Below, one piece after another: positions 47,191-61,014 of a stretch of 64,000 nt of DNA. The stretch's first letter is position 1. Each line of letters opens with the position of its first letter. Origin of the DNA: Dendrocalamus latiflorus. Its lineage: Eukaryota > Streptophyta > Magnoliopsida > Poales > Poaceae. Made by a program: the position numbers and the translations under genes. The notes beneath the pieces are model-generated. The model made no database searches. It worked only from the letters and a program-made list of their open reading frames with translations, and was not told the origin of the DNA. The stretch is taken from positions 188,501 to 252,500 of the forward strand of contig CM029613.1 in assembly GCA_017311315.1 (NCBI GenBank), given 5' to 3'.

Positions 47191-48262
47191 CACACAGTGA
47201 CGACTCCCTAGGGGCTCCCAGGGCATCCTTCACTTCCGAGACTATCGGTTTCACCTCGGCCTCTCATCGTGTTGCATCCTCCTCTACCCTGGCGTATTCT
47301 TCCATCTTGTCAAAGAGTTTAGCCACCAACTTTATAGGTTTTCGCGCATTCTCTAACTTGGTAGCGGATCTTCGCAAAGCACTTAAAATAGGCCTGTAGC
47401 TTTTCTCCCAGCTCCTGTCTGACCGCAAAGAGCTGGTCGGCATCAACACGCTCTACGTAATTGCCTAGAAAGTTATGCATGAGATTCCAAATATGCTCTC
47501 ATACGTATATGGAGCCAGGGAAAATGGTGAAGAACCAAGAGAGCGCCACCCCCTAAAAGGCGCAAGGTAGTCCCTTGGCCTTCCATGTCATCACCTCCTG
47601 CCGCTCCAATCACCATCTCATAGACGTGCAAAAATTTGCGGGGTCCATTTTGCCTTTGTACAGCTCCATGGTAGGTATATTGAAGTCCTCTGGCTAGGCG
47701 CTCTGCGGCGACCCTGAGGAGAGAGGCGATTTCGGGTATAGGTGGCGAGAGGTTTCTGCACGGTTCGCCGATCCTATGCCCTGGCCTTGGTCACCTCCTT
47801 TGCTACCCCAACGACGGTTGCCGGGGTTCGATCCCCCAGCATTTCGCGCTTGACTCGCCACAAGTCCGCTAACTCCTATTGTATTGTTCCATAGATTGCC
47901 TCGAAGGCATCTCTGCTTGTACCTGTGGTGAGTGGGAGGGTCCTCTTCGCCCTTTGCGTGGTGACGGTGACGGTGCCAACGCCAACACTGGCTCTGGGGC
48001 TTGTGTTGGCCGCTACCCCCGTTCGCTGCTCTTCTGAGCCCCTAGTCAGGGTAGCTGTCAGGGAGCTTCCCCCGCTGGTCGTCGCTGCCTCTGTTGCATC
48101 TGTACTGATGCGCCACTACTTCGGGAGCTCCTCGCAGGCTGCCTCCATCGCACTTGCGCCAGGCTTGGAGGTTGCAGTTCTCTTTCGCTTTGTAATCGAT
48201 GTTGTCACCTTTTTCGGGGTCGACATCTTTTGTGTTGACACCTCTGTTTTCTTTGGCGCCAT
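47191..48262 (-). pseudogene. Degenerate Ty3/gypsy-type gag region
   Basis: On the minus strand, beginning at an ATG at 48262 (MAPKKTEVSTQKMS), the sequence reads as a gag-like polyprotein start with stops and frame changes. Further on, about 47510-47300, is YVERVDADQLFAVRQELGEK followed by LQAYFKCFAKIR, resembling the gag capsid region of plant gypsy elements. It lies just inside the LTR at 48324-48775. No protease, reverse transcriptase or integrase is seen, so the element is truncated. The plus-strand frame 47925-48431 is its shadow. Confidence 0.6.
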
Positions 48263-48323
48263 TGGCTCTGACCACTCTTATCTTAACTCGCAGCTTCTTT
48301 GTCATCCCACGGGCGACGCCAAC

Positions 48324-48775
48324 TGTTGTGGTTATACACTAAATAGTAAAGGACAGAGGCTACAGGGGAGCCGTGGAAAGGTCGCCTGCAGCCTAGAACA
48401 CCCTAAGGATGACACTAGAAGTCTGTGCTAGTATCTTGAAAGTTGATAATATCTGACTCTTCACTAAAAAAGAGTGCTCTGTGTCCCCATGATGCACTCA
48501 GGTGCGTATATATAGCCATAGGGGGTATAATTATATGGATACCTCTTCTTAAGTCTATCTTTACAGGGTGCATAAGTCCTTTTCTCTACCTATAGTTACA
48601 TAAATACCCTTATCTAAACATATTCTTCTATGGATATATATGCCATTTGTTTGCCTTGTGGGCTTCCACGAACCTGTCAGCTTGGCTTTTTTGGAGTCGT
48701 GGGCCGTTTGGGTTAAGATGAGGCCACTCTCCCAACCAATATATCTCTAAATCCGAACATCCAATGGCCACAACA
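48324..48775 (-). mobile_element. LTR of a retrotransposon (5' LTR, minus orientation)
   Basis: The 452-bp stretch starts TGTTGTGG and ends CCACAACA, a perfect 8-bp terminal inverted repeat with TG...CA. On the minus strand it is followed by GTTGGCGTCGCCCGTGGGA, the kind of sequence found just after the LTR in many grass gypsy elements, and then by gag. I did not find the matching 3' LTR. Confidence 0.7.
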
Positions 48776-49143
48776 GTTTATTTAATCAGGACTCATGGGA
48801 TTAAGGGTCATATATTTTTCTTTTTAGAGAATATTTAGCTATTTTTTTATTAGCAACTCTAAAACATTTGCTATCAACGTTTAGTATACATAGAATAGAC
48901 GCGAGCATCCTGATCCTCTTCACAAGGCATATATCATACATCTATATCTATTTGTACTAGGTAATACAGTACATGTTGCTACGAAGAGAATTTGATGGTT
49001 TGTCTTTATACGAAAACCGGGGTTTATTATTATTAATTTAGAGGCCGACATCCAAGCAAGCAGCAGCAGCCTGCCGATGGATTAACGTTAATCTTAGTAC
49101 CAACTAGGTGCAGCTAAGACATGAATGGTGCACGCATGATATA
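48776..49143. other. Intergenic, no gene seen
   Basis: This is A/T-rich flank of the LTR with no features. Confidence 0.4.
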
Positions 49144-49420
49144 GGTGGTGATCGGTTCGGCTGAAAGCCTCATGGTTTATGGCTGAAAATACTGTAGCTG
49201 GCTGAAAAAAGCACTGTAGCTGACAGAGGCTTATTTACCATAATTAAATTTAAAAATAGAAAAAACATATTAGCCCATCACGTATAATGTAAACAAATAC
49301 GAGGAAAAAAAGAACCGGTAAAAAAACTCAAAAAAAGCCAAAAGTTCAGAAAAAGACGAAATTTATGAATAGTGCAAAAATAAGCTGAAGCCAGAAGCTG
49401 AAGCTATATTGATCAGGGCC
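49144..49420. mobile_element. MITE family 2, copy 3
   Basis: It runs from GGTGGTGATCGG to GATCAGGGCC, with ATA on both sides (49141-49143, 49421-49423). It shares GCTGGCTGAAAAAAGCACTG and CATCACGTATAATG with the copies at 6603 and 44068. Confidence 0.8.
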
Positions 49421-50560
49421 ATAAATATGAAGCCGCGATAAGGACAGAGAGAAGCCGCATGCAGCATGCTGTTACAGTAACTTGCTTCGTTTCTGTCTTG
49501 GCAGCTCGAACATGCATTTTCATCTCATTTCATCTCGGATGACCTCCCCGGCCGGCCCCTTGGATCCTTCTCCAGATTCCGTCCTCCCATGCTGCCCGCT
49601 CATGTACACGCCATCAGTTTCCACTTGTACATGTTGTTCATGGAACCCAACCTAGTTCCCACCCATATATACCACGCATGAATTCCTGCCAGCCGAAATT
49701 AATTAGCTGTTCTTGCTGCATGAAATTTAGAAATGACACTATGGAGTACTATATATACTCAGTACCAAATATGCATGCCCCTGAAATGAACTTTTAGCTA
49801 GTAATTCCACCAGAAGATAGGGACGGCAGGAATGAGCCGTCATCAACTGACAGAGACACCAACTAATGATGTTTTTTTACACCATCAGTAAGCTACTAGT
49901 CGTAGTACCATTAAATCAAATCAAATTTGGCAACCTTTCAACTGAAGCCACTCACAGAGCGGAAGTTAGTTTTTAATCAACATCGCTATCATCATCATAT
50001 CTTCTAGTGGTTTTATTCTCTCTTTTTAAACTGGTCTAGATGGATGGCTCCCTCTCCAAAAACAAACATATGTTTTTTTTTGAAACGAATTAGAAAAAAC
50101 CACATAGCCAATAATTAAAGTGAACCATGTGGAGATAGCTCCAAAAACGTCATTTTATAGAAGCATCAGCGCCGAGCCATATATATACCAAGTACATGCA
50201 GGCAGTAAAAGTGGATGCCTACATCAACTGATCAGGCGAACTGTAACTGGTGTCTTCTTTTCTTTTCTGTTGACAAATAATGTCTGTCTGATGATCTGAT
50301 CGCACAACGAAAGGTAGCTAGCTAGCTCCATGATCCATCCATCCAACTAGAGACAGTAACCAACACTTGAAAATGTGCACATCAATCAGCTGTAGCTAGC
50401 ACGCCACTTGATGAATGTTACAAGTCATCAGAGAGTTTTTAATAATGTCTAAAACAATCATCATCTTGTCCGCCAAAATAACATGCATGTCACGACGGTT
50501 GAAATGACTATAGATAAATTAAAAATACAGCTTGATTAGCGACCCACAGTTTTTTCTATT
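49421..50560. other. Intergenic, no gene seen
   Basis: This is mixed A/T-rich sequence; I found no domain-bearing frame or repeat pair. Confidence 0.4.
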
Positions 50561-51962
50561 ATGTGAGTGCTTTGCAACCACATTCTAAAAAAAGAAAGAT
50601 ATCTTATCATTAATGGTGAGGTCAATGTAGCGGGATCCGTCGTTCCCGAGATCCCCGCTCTAGATCTACCCTCCTGGCCCACCCCGTCGGTTTTGTGGTT
50701 CTTCTTCACCTCCGACAGTGTACACATCATTCGAGCCGTTATACTATGCCTCCCTGATCATCGTCCGTGCCAGTGTATTCTATGTCTTGATTATCAACCT
50801 TGGGATGTACACTTTCGTTTTGTCGTCGTCCTTAGTGGTGTACACCAACACCTCATTGTCCACACCGGTGTGCTCCTCTTCTTCATCATCGAGTACCAGT
50901 CCATCTCTATCTTCTTCACCGTCCTAATGCAGCTACACCATGGCGGTGCACGGGAGGAAGGGGTAGCAGAGGCTCCAAGGGGCTAGGCTTAGGGACCAAA
51001 GAGGCTGGCTTCGTCACCTTTTTTCATAGTCGTCGAATTGAGATCTAGTGGCTAGGATCGGCTGAGAGAGGAGGTTGCCCCTAGATGTAAATAAAAAATG
51101 CATCCAACCTCTCCACTTCCACCCGACGCCGCCTCCTTCCCTCCTTCGTCACTCCTCGCCTCCCCAGCCCACGCGTCGCCACCGCGCCACCTGTACTTCC
51201 TGTGCCTCCTCCCGGGGTCACTTCATCCAGATCCTATGTCTCTGAGGTTGCCACCGCTAGATCCAGTCGTTCTCACCTTCACCACCATCAAATCACATTG
51301 TCCTCGCAACAAGATAGTGCGGGTGTAGGTAGATCAAGGACATGGAGCCATAATTGGAGCCGCCCGACCACGCCAGCAGAAAAGGAGAAGTGAAAGTGCT
51401 AACGCTAGTGAAGGAGAGTCAAAGAGAGGTTTCTGTCGTCGGACCCGGCCATCCCTGTGCTACTATAGCTTGAGTCCGACGAATCTGGTGATCCCTAACC
51501 ACCACGCTGCTGGTTCCGACCACCCTCGACCCCGACGGCACTAGATATGGCCATCCTCAATCCTGGTTCCACCGTCTTTCTCCTCCCCACCGTTGCCTCC
51601 TCACTCTTCGAGCCCAGCTGCCACTTGGTGAGGGCCCTTTTGCTTGTTGTGGGCATCGATCACTAGCGCCGTCACTCATCGCGGATCTGTCCTGCAAAAC
51701 TGGCAAGGCACTGCTGCAGGACATGGAAGAGAGAGAGGATTAGAAGATGTTGATTAAAGTGAGGAGAGGGAGCAGCACTGATCAAGGCATGAGAATGGTT
51801 GGGGCCTGAAGGGTGTGGCCACATGGGGATCTATCCTGAAGCCGGCTGATGACATAGACCCACATGTCAGTGTATGTTAAGAGGAGGTGCGGGAGTACGC
51901 TGCGGTAAGAAGAAGGAAAGTGAAGGTGGTGAATAGACAAAGTATCCTTTTGTATTAGTAGA
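50561..51962 (-). mobile_element. Possible non-autonomous Helitron (5' end at 51962)
   Basis: The minus strand starting at 51962 reads TCTCTACTAATACAAAAGG, the typical opening of plant Helitrons. The body to about 50600 is more GC-rich than its flanks and has short unplaceable frames, perhaps captured fragments. The 3' end (hairpin plus CTAG) was not found, so the left border is a guess. Confidence 0.4.
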
Positions 51963-54322
51963 GACAAGAAAGGCATAGGTCTAGACAGACAGAGGCTAAA
52001 AATAAATCCGTAACATCACAAAATTCCTACTGAAATGTAATCGTGTGTGCATAATAGACGGGCACAAAGATTTGAACTCTGATAAGTGGAGTCGTATATC
52101 CACATCTCCACCACACTACAAAGAGATGGTTGTTGGGAAACTAACAGCTTGTACTACCGAACCAGTGTTAGGGAATTTTATGAGCGAGGTCTCAGTTGGA
52201 CTCAAGGCTAAAAAAGGTAAGCCCGACGCCTATACTTAGTGCAGTGAAGTGTTGGATGAAAGTGCTTCCGGCCCAACCAATGACTAAAGATATCCTAGTA
52301 GAGTGAATGTGTAATATACAAAAATAGAGAAAAAGTTTTGTACTTTGATTTAGGCAATGCATCTAAGGAAATACGAAAAACCATTCACGATAAAAATTAG
52401 AGTAGCTATGGATAAAATGGTACAAGCCTATCAATGGAGGCTATGTGAACGAAATAGTGGTTCTATCTTGTCATGCGAGTAATCAATAGATTTCTAAATT
52501 TAAAATATGAAACCTCCTCCAATATAAAACACTTAATTTTGAGATGATGTGAGGTGAGATAAAATATATGGAGGTATTGGTTAATGTTCATAAAGTTACA
52601 TATTTGCTATTAGTGCTTGATGGGTACTCTTGTACTCACGTTTGCTATTATTCTTCCTTATTTAGATACTAGTCAATTTGGAGTGCTACCGGGTACAAAC
52701 GATGTCTATACAGAGGGCAGCTATGCCGAATGGGATGGAGTTGACCTGAGTATGACGTGTACGAGGTGGGTACCCTATATGAGACACATGGGACGAGTAG
52801 CAGGCTACTAGTAAATTGTAGGCGGAACCCACAGTATAATAGCATACTTTTAGAATCATTAGCGGAAATAGTTGTATTTGACGTGTTATTTGTAAAAATA
52901 GTATACTCTTAGCATCAATTGCAAAAATGGCACTACCTGCCACTCGGTCACCAGGCAGCATGCTTCTTGGGCCGACATGTGGCACACAAATAATTATTAG
53001 ATAGAAGTATTTCTGTTTCTAGCGGTATTGTAATAATTGGACAACTGTTTAGCCTTTTAACGGATCTCAGCCCTGTGTGGCCATGCTATTGTAATATTAT
53101 TGTATTGTTTATAATTATTGTTCTGCTATAACGCTCTAATGTGGTTTATTAGTTGATAAAATATGAATTTATTTGGTTTTATTGGGTAATAAATATAGGA
53201 GTAGTGTTTTCATACTTTCCACTCTAACAAGAATGGTACTAATTTCAAAGCACACAAATGAGTAAGTAATCGCCATCCACTATTTAGTTCTGCTTTAAAA
53301 GTTATGCAAATAGCTTTAAAAAAGCATAAAAGCACATTCCTAAATATAGATTGGTATTATTACCTAAGACAGTGATGATATAGATTGCGTTATGTACGGG
53401 ACCCGTGCATGGTGAAATTAAAGCAGCCAATAAGCGCATCCACGCTCTCCTCTCATGACCAGAAAAAAAAAAGATGATGCGTGCAATTGATGTAGAGCAT
53501 TTGCTTAATTTGCACTTACTAAATGGGGCGAGCAACATGCTAAAAGAAACATATGTCAAATTAAATAAAGCTAGGAGAGGAAACAGCATTATCTGGATCC
53601 TTGATGTATAAAATCACCATCGATCTCCTCCTTTCAATTCAGCCTGCTGGCTCAGCAAAGCCAATCTATCTATATGGACTATGTGAATATCTATAGGGTA
53701 ATGCTATGGTCCGGATGTCTGATCTGGGTGTTTGGCTATGGACGCTTGGGTGTAATATTTTTTGATTATATTTGCAACAAAAAATGAAGGACGATATGCG
53801 TATTTCTATCCGCAACATTTCCCATTCATATCTGCAATATTTGTTGGTGATGCATGCAACACACAAAAGGTCATGAGGAGAGGTGCTAGCTAGGCGCAAG
53901 TGTGGGTACAGGAGGGGGGTGTGGGGTGGGCACTCACGGGCTCCAAACTCTAGCGAGCTAGCCAGTAGGGATCCCTCACCTCACCACACCTCAGTCTTTG
54001 CGGTGCACACTCCACAAGCTAATCTAGCTAGTGTATACTCTAATCAACGTATGCTTGTCTCACTCCCAACTTGTGAATTGCGATGGATGGCCTTTTCTGA
54101 AAAGGCTTTTCATATCATTGAGCCTATGACCCTTATGAAGTGTGTTAGTTGCTATTTATGACTTGTTTAGGAGTGACGGAGTAGCAGCTTGCATCAGGCT
54201 TCAGCTGTTTCTGGACATGTAGTGCTAGGTTAGCTTCGGTTTGCTCTTGGTGGTAGCAGTGCATATCACCATGCATGCATGGTCCTTCCCAATTCCTAGC
54301 TGGCAAGATGCATGCACACTAT
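51963..54322. other. Intergenic, no gene supported
   Basis: It is A/T-rich and low in features. Frames of up to about 99 codons occur, without domains. Confidence 0.4.
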
Positions 54323-54691
54323 GAGCCTGTTTGGGAGAGCTTCACCACTGAAAACGTGGATCTGGAGCACCAGCTTCACCGTGGATCTGAGATCCCACCA
54401 TGGAGTGTTTGGCTTATACAGCAACTCCAGATCCACGAAATTGAGGTTTTGATGGGAATGGCCACTTTTGGTGGGATGGGGTGTGTAACCAGTGACATTG
54501 GTGGGTAATTACCATCCAACTCCATGGTGGAGCACCCCTTGAGGAGCTCCATGAAATCTATGGATCTGACCCTCAGATCCAGGATTTTGGTGAATCCAGA
54601 TTTCGCGGAGCTGGAGCGTTTGGGTAAAATTTCGTGGAGTGGAGCTGTTTTTCATGGATCCGAAGCTGATGGAGCTCTCCCAAATAGACCC
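54323..54691. mobile_element. Tourist-like MITE, 369 bp, copy 2
   Basis: This has the same interior and the same length as 3172-3540, in the same orientation, with ends GAGCCTGTTTGGGAGAGC and (minus strand) GGGTCTATTTGGGAGAGC. TAT flanks both sides (54320-54322, 54692-54694). Confidence 0.87.
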
Positions 54692-54694
54692 TAT

Positions 54695-55608
<914 letters not shown>

Positions 55609-55613
55609 AGCCT

Positions 55614-55970
55614 CTTTTCTACTCCCGGGTGTAATTACACCCTATGTCGTATCTTACAACGTAGGGAGTATCTCGCGTAACGAGTGGTATGTACATGTAG
55701 TATACGAGTATTTAAGATCATATAGGTGGTATGAACAATTTTTCAGAGGTGGTATGTACATTTTTTTTCAACATACTTCTTTTTATGTACGTATATAAAT
55801 GTATTTACAAAATACGCTAAAAACTATGGACTCCCTTGCAATTTTTTCTTGTGGTTCATATTAGAATATCTTATAATTAGTATACGAGTATACCTAAGGT
55901 GATAAAGGAGTATTTCAAGTTTGTTTAGGTGGTATATTAGAGGTGGGTGTAATTACACCCGGGAGTAAAA
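55614..55970. mobile_element. MITE with TACTCCCGGGTGTAATTACA ends
   Basis: Inverted repeats of about 27 bases (TTTTCTACTCCCGGGTG..., and TTTTACTCCCGGGTG... on the other strand) bound an A/T-rich body containing repeated GGTGGTATGTACA-type words. No clear target duplication was found because the left flank is the AT microsatellite. Confidence 0.7.
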
Positions 55971-55986
55971 GGTATTTTTCCTTCAT

Positions 55987-56329
55987 GCACCATGGTGCCT
56001 AGGCACCAATATCAATACCCGTTGATTTGCTTCGAGATTCGCAACGTTTGATGTGGGTATCTTCATATACCCATAAAAAAGTATATTTGAGATGTCAAAC
56101 TCCGAAAAAATTTAAATTCAACTTCAGTTTAATTAGTTTGAACTATTTTTATGGTATATACTCACTGTAGTTGCATTGAACTCAAAAGTAGTTCAAACTA
56201 ATTTGAACTGAGTTCAAAACTTACTTACCATAAATATATCAAGAGTATAAAATATTTTCATATCCAAACTCAAAAAAATTATCAATCATACACGTGTATT
56301 GGATGTTGGTGCCTAGGCACCATGGTGCC
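55987..56329. mobile_element. MITE with palindromic CACCATGGTGCC ends
   Basis: GCACCATGGTGCCTAGGCAC at 55987 and its reverse complement ending at 56329 form inverted repeats of about 23 bases, which are themselves palindromic. A similar half-site lies near 55472, left of the MITE at 55614, so the two elements may be nested. Confidence 0.62.
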
Positions 56330-56696
56330 TTATGTAATTTTCCTATTATCACCATGTTCTTTCTCAAGAGTTAGAAATTATCAAGGAAGCCACCACGTTC
56401 ACTCTCAAAAAGTTAGAAATTATCACGTTAAACGGTAAAAAAAGAAAAAGACCAACACCGTCCATTCTGGTGGATCTAAATTATAATAGTGCAGATCAAA
56501 TAGATATAATAATCATATAAATACAAGAGCCGTTAGAGTTGTATAAGGAATATACAACTATATTTTCGTTGTAAGCATAGGAATTGTAAAACAAGTATGA
56601 TTCTACGTCCTCATATAAATATATGATATTAAGAAGCAGAAACATGCATGATCGAGCATGTATGATGTTGCTTGGAAGAAAGAAAAGATAAAGGAT

Positions 56697-56945
56697 ATGT
56701 TCTTTTTGCTTCAGTTTATAGCTTTTGGCTGCGGCTTATACCTTTTGGGCTGTTTATGTGAGAGAGTGCGAAGTAGTAGAAACCTGCATGCGGTTTCGAC
56801 CGATATAAATGAAGACGCTAAAGTGTGTACTACAATAAACTTGTAGATTCTGTCTTAAAAAGTACTCTATTTAAAAACTAGTTATTATAGAAAAGCTGAA
56901 AAGCAACTTTTAGAAGCTGAAAAGCAGCTTTTAGAAGCTGAAAAG
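56697..56945. mobile_element. MITE family 3, copy
   Basis: It shares CGACCGATATAAATGAAG and ACTACAATAAACTTGTAG-type text with 43890-44066, 60390-60634 and 60816-61014. The frame at 56658 reads through it and is not a gene. Confidence 0.6.
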
Positions 56946-57565
56946 AAAAGGCGGGCATGCATGTCGTGTTACCTATTAATCTCTCGGCCAGCCCCGTCCA
57001 GCACACATGCATATCTGCAACCCTTGGTTATGCACGTACGCAGGGATTGAAATACTAGCTGTTACCGGCTGGTAACCGTCAGTTACTGGAAATCCCGTGA
57101 GTACCAGGAGGGAAAAACCAGCCGAAATCTCGGTGGCTACAAATACACTTTCTAAGTTGGTTTAGTCTTGTTGTGCTAAATTTTCTATTGTATAAACTAA
57201 ATATGTATACATATGTTAGTTTCAGTATTTTGTGCTAGGTTTTCTCAGTTTTTTGTGGGTTTTTGGTTTTTAAACAGGTTTTTTGTAACCGAAATGGTTA
57301 CTGGTTTTAAAATCGTCCAGGTTCAGATTATGATTTGTAAATTTTAATTGGTTTTTGGGTAACCGATCATTACCGTTGCCGCACGGACGTCGGTGTTTGT
57401 TATGCTAGCGCTAAGCTAGCTGGGTATCGTATCAACGTTGTTCGTTGCACTGCACCTCCTCTGATGGATCGATCTGTGTCTCGATCGATCGATCACGTGC
57501 GGTGCTAGCTATCTAGTACAAGATGAAATGCTAGCTAGTACAAGCTACTATTGCCTCTGTCCTTC

Positions 57566-58092
57566 GATTTGACCGTAGTTAAAAAAAACTTATGACTTAA
57601 ATTATAATATAGTTGATCGATTTGATTTGACCGTAGTTAAAAAAAGACTTATGACTTAAATTATAATATAGTTGATTGAAATTGTACTATATCCGATGGC
57701 TGTTTATTTGAAGTAATTAAATTTTAAAAAAATTAAATTAAAGAAAATATATTAGACCATCACGGATAATACAAACGAATACGAAAAAAGAACCGGCAAA
57801 AAAAAAGCAAAAAACCAGAAAAAGATAAAAAAAAATTAGGAATAGTAAAAAATAAGCAAGAAGCTCAAGCCAAAATGAGCAGAACCTTAATATTATGGCT
57901 CTATAAACATGATATTATTAGATTTATAATTAAACATACAACCATAATATTAAAACGTTACGAATACGTCTTTAAGTACCAGCATGGTTTCTCGAAGATT
58001 GTAAAAAAATTAAAAAAATGTTAAAATTTTACGAATACGCCTTAAAGTACCAGCATCGTTTCTGGAAGATTGTAAAAAATTAAAAAAATGTT
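57566..58092. repeat. Two local tandem duplications plus a MITE family 2 remnant
   Basis: A 58-base period unit (GATTTGACCGTAGTTAAAAA...) is doubled at 57566-57678, and a 71-base period unit (TACGAATACG...) is doubled at 57959-58092. Between them, 57680-57895 matches the right part of MITE family 2. Confidence 0.65.
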
Positions 58093-59674
58093 AGGTAAAA
58101 AAAAAAAGAACAGAGCAAGTATCCACGTAGGTAACGTTGGTCCGGTTAGTGTTGACCTGCTGCTGCGACTGGCACGAGCGCATGCAGAGCTAGGAGGAGC
58201 CCTGCGCATCTCGCTCGCTGCTGGTCCTCTGGAGCGGCGCTAAGCAGGCTCTTAGCTAGCTGGCTGGAATCGCTGGTCGTCGTAATAGTTAAATTAAAAA
58301 CACTGTCCGAAAGGGACCTAAAGCAAGCAAAGAAGGTTGGTATTCTCTCGTAGATAGAGACAGATACTCCTCCCAGCTAGATAGATAGTTGAATGAAAGG
58401 CAAAAAGCTACCAAAAAAAAGAGCAAAAGTGCGTGCACCATCCATGTATACATCGCCAAGCTAGCTAGCTGCCGAATGTCTATAATTTCTTCTGACTTTT
58501 CACCGGGCGTAGTAGTAGTACTGGTCTAAAGAGCTAACGAGCCGAGTTAAAACAAAATTTAAATAATGTTTAATTAATTAATATGTATAATTGAAATAAT
58601 TTTGAATCGAACTAACGAGCCTCACTAATGAGCTTTTTTATCATCCATTTATATTGCAGCTGTGTGTTGGATAGAAATAGAATTGTTGCATGCATGCGAA
58701 TAGGCTCGATCATCTCTCTAAGGTTAATCACTACGACACGTAAGGACTCCGCACGCAGGTAGATACCGTATAGGAAGAAACTAGACCTGATAGGAGGAAA
58801 GAAGTTTATGTGTATGTTCCCAAGAATGAATTTATGTATGAGGTTTGGTTCTGTGTTGTTTGTGTCTCGGTGTTGGTCCCCTTTCAAACTAGTTATTTTC
58901 GTTGTGTGTGTGTGTGTATACTGTACTGTATATACGAGGAGCCAGCGAGCATTTTCTGAGGGTCAATATTACTAGTTGGTTTTTGTAGGTTTGCGCGTGC
59001 GGTCGTGGCCAACCGCTGTATAGTAAATTTGTACGTGCTCTTTAGCGCTGTCGTGCGTGGCTTTCCTCTCCCGTCTCGTCTTGGATGCTGCTTTCTTCTT
59101 CCACTGCTCTTGCTCTGCTTTCTTCTCAGCCTCCGCCTCGGCTAGCTGCCGCATCTGTCGCCGTCTCTCTCTCTCTCTTTCTTCTTGTTTTTCCTCCTCT
59201 TTTTTTTTTTTTTTTTTTTTGCAAAATGTGTGCGGCGCCTGCGCGTGCGGTTTGTTTGTCACGTACACACATGACACATGTTTGGTTCATTTCATCTTGA
59301 CCCAAATTGGAGTATACTGCCTTGGCGGACTACTGCCGACCGAGATGGATCGACTTAATTGTGGCCTATACAATCATTACATTACAGCAGTTAAATTTTT
59401 CTATTTTAATTTTTTATATTTAACTACGTCAAAAAAAATTACAGCAGAATACAAAGCAGTACCAAATAAATTCAAAAGCTAAAAATATAAGTCCAAATAA
59501 GTACGTTTAGCCTATCTCTCTCCTCGCTTTTATTTCCTGCGGACTTTTCACCTCCCACACTCCTCTCTCTCTCTCTCTCTCTCTGGCATGCGCGTGCCAT
59601 GCCTGGCATACACGGATTTAGTACGTCAAAAATTTTATGTAACATTTTTTTTGTTGGGAAGGCCTGTGGATACT
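58093..59674. other. Intergenic, no gene supported
   Basis: A minus-strand frame at 58972-59277 encodes a Glu/Lys/Arg-rich helix next to a T run of about 24 bases. It may be low-complexity chance. CT repeats occur at 59166-59180 and 59562-59584. Confidence 0.35.
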
Positions 59675-59880
59675 GCTTAATTTGCTTTCAGCTTTTAGCT
59701 TCTAGATTTTAAATTTCTTTTTTTCTGACTTTTTGGTATTTTTGGGTTTTTTTCATATCTTTTTGCTCATATTCATTTGCATTGTCTATGATCAGATAAC
59801 CTTTTTCTTTTTTTAATTTAATTACGTCGAAACAGTTTACAACAGCTACAGTGTAAAAAAACTAAAAGCCAAAATCTTAA
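59675..59880. mobile_element. MITE family 2, degenerate copy, inverted
   Basis: The ordered words match the reverse orientation of the family, such as CAGCTTTTAGCTTCTAG and the ends of the A/T-rich body, but the termini have decayed. Confidence 0.5.
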
Positions 59881-60389
59881 GATCATCTCCAATGTTGTGT
59901 TTTAGCTGGTTCAAATGAGGATAGAAAAGGTATTGAATCGATTCAATATATTAGAGAAGTCGATTCCAACAAAAAAATATATAGAACCGGACTCTACTTA
60001 GAAGTCGATTTAAAGCATTAAACAATTCATGTTATCATTAAACAACTACATAGGAGAGATAGCAGTTGAGAGATGATATTATTATTTTGTGGTTTTTTAA
60101 TATAACGTAGATCTTAGTTATTAGTAGTAATTGGTTCAATTATTAGAGAAAATAAGTTTAGTTCTTAAAATACTTACATGATATAACTTTAAATCGACAT
60201 CAGTTTAATCCATTAAAGATGCTTTAAACAAATTTGAGCACAGCCACAGTGATCTCCCAGTAACAAGGAAGAGTAGAAAAAAAATAGCGTTTCTGTCGGA
60301 CCTCAATGGACCTTTCCATCTCGTATTACTTGATCTAAACAATTCTTTAGTAATGACCCTACAGAGGCTTCTACAAAGCCGAAGAAGTA

Positions 60390-60634
60390 GATGGTACTAT
60401 TCTTTTCAGCTTCTAAAAGCTATTTTTCGATTTTTCTATAGTAACTAATTTTTAAATGGGGTATCTTTTCAAGATAAGATCTACTAGTTAATTGTAGTAC
60501 ATACTGTACTGACTTCATTTATATCGACAAAAACCGCATGTGAGTTTTTATTACTCTGTAATCTCTCGTATGAACAGCACAAAAGCCACAAGCTGCAGCC
60601 AAAAGACATAAGCTTCAACCAAAAAGAACAGGCC
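60390..60634. mobile_element. MITE family 3, inverted copy
   Basis: It ends AAAAAGAACAGGCCC and shares the CATTTATATCGACAAAAACC core with the copy at 60816 in the opposite direction. Confidence 0.6.
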
Positions 60635-60815
60635 CGATAAACTGGGAGAGAGATGGATCACAGTACGGTGGCGTGGGGAGAAGAGCCACACTTCCACGCC
60701 TTCATTCTCCTCGCAACACTTCCACACCTTTGTTCTCTCTATACTCATGAGAAATGTTACTGAGGAGTAAAACCAGATCTCCAAACTAAGATGATACATC
60801 GGTATGTATAGCCTG

Positions 60816-61014
60816 TTTTTTTACTGCGGCTTGTAGTTTTTGGCTATTCATACAAGAGATTACAGAGTAACAGAAACTCACATGCGGTTTTTGCCAATAT
60901 AAATGAAGTCGGTACATTATGTACTACAATTAACTAGTAGACTCTATCTTAAAAAACACTTCATTTAAAAGCTAGTTCCTGTAGAAAAGAAAAAAACTGA
61001 AAAAGAACATGGCC
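60816..61014. mobile_element. MITE family 3, forward copy
   Basis: It begins GCCTGTTTTTTTACTGCGG and ends AAAGAACATGGCC. With the copy at 60390 it forms an inverted pair about 180 bases apart. Confidence 0.6.

Noticed and set aside
47925..48431. 168-codon plus-strand frame
   Set aside because: It is antisense to the gag-like region and crosses the LTR border.
50567..50986. 139-codon frame
   Set aside because: No domain; it lies in a probable transposon body.
58972..59277. Glu/Lys/Arg-rich minus-strand frame
   Set aside because: Low complexity with a poly-Lys run from a T homopolymer; no start context or splice support.
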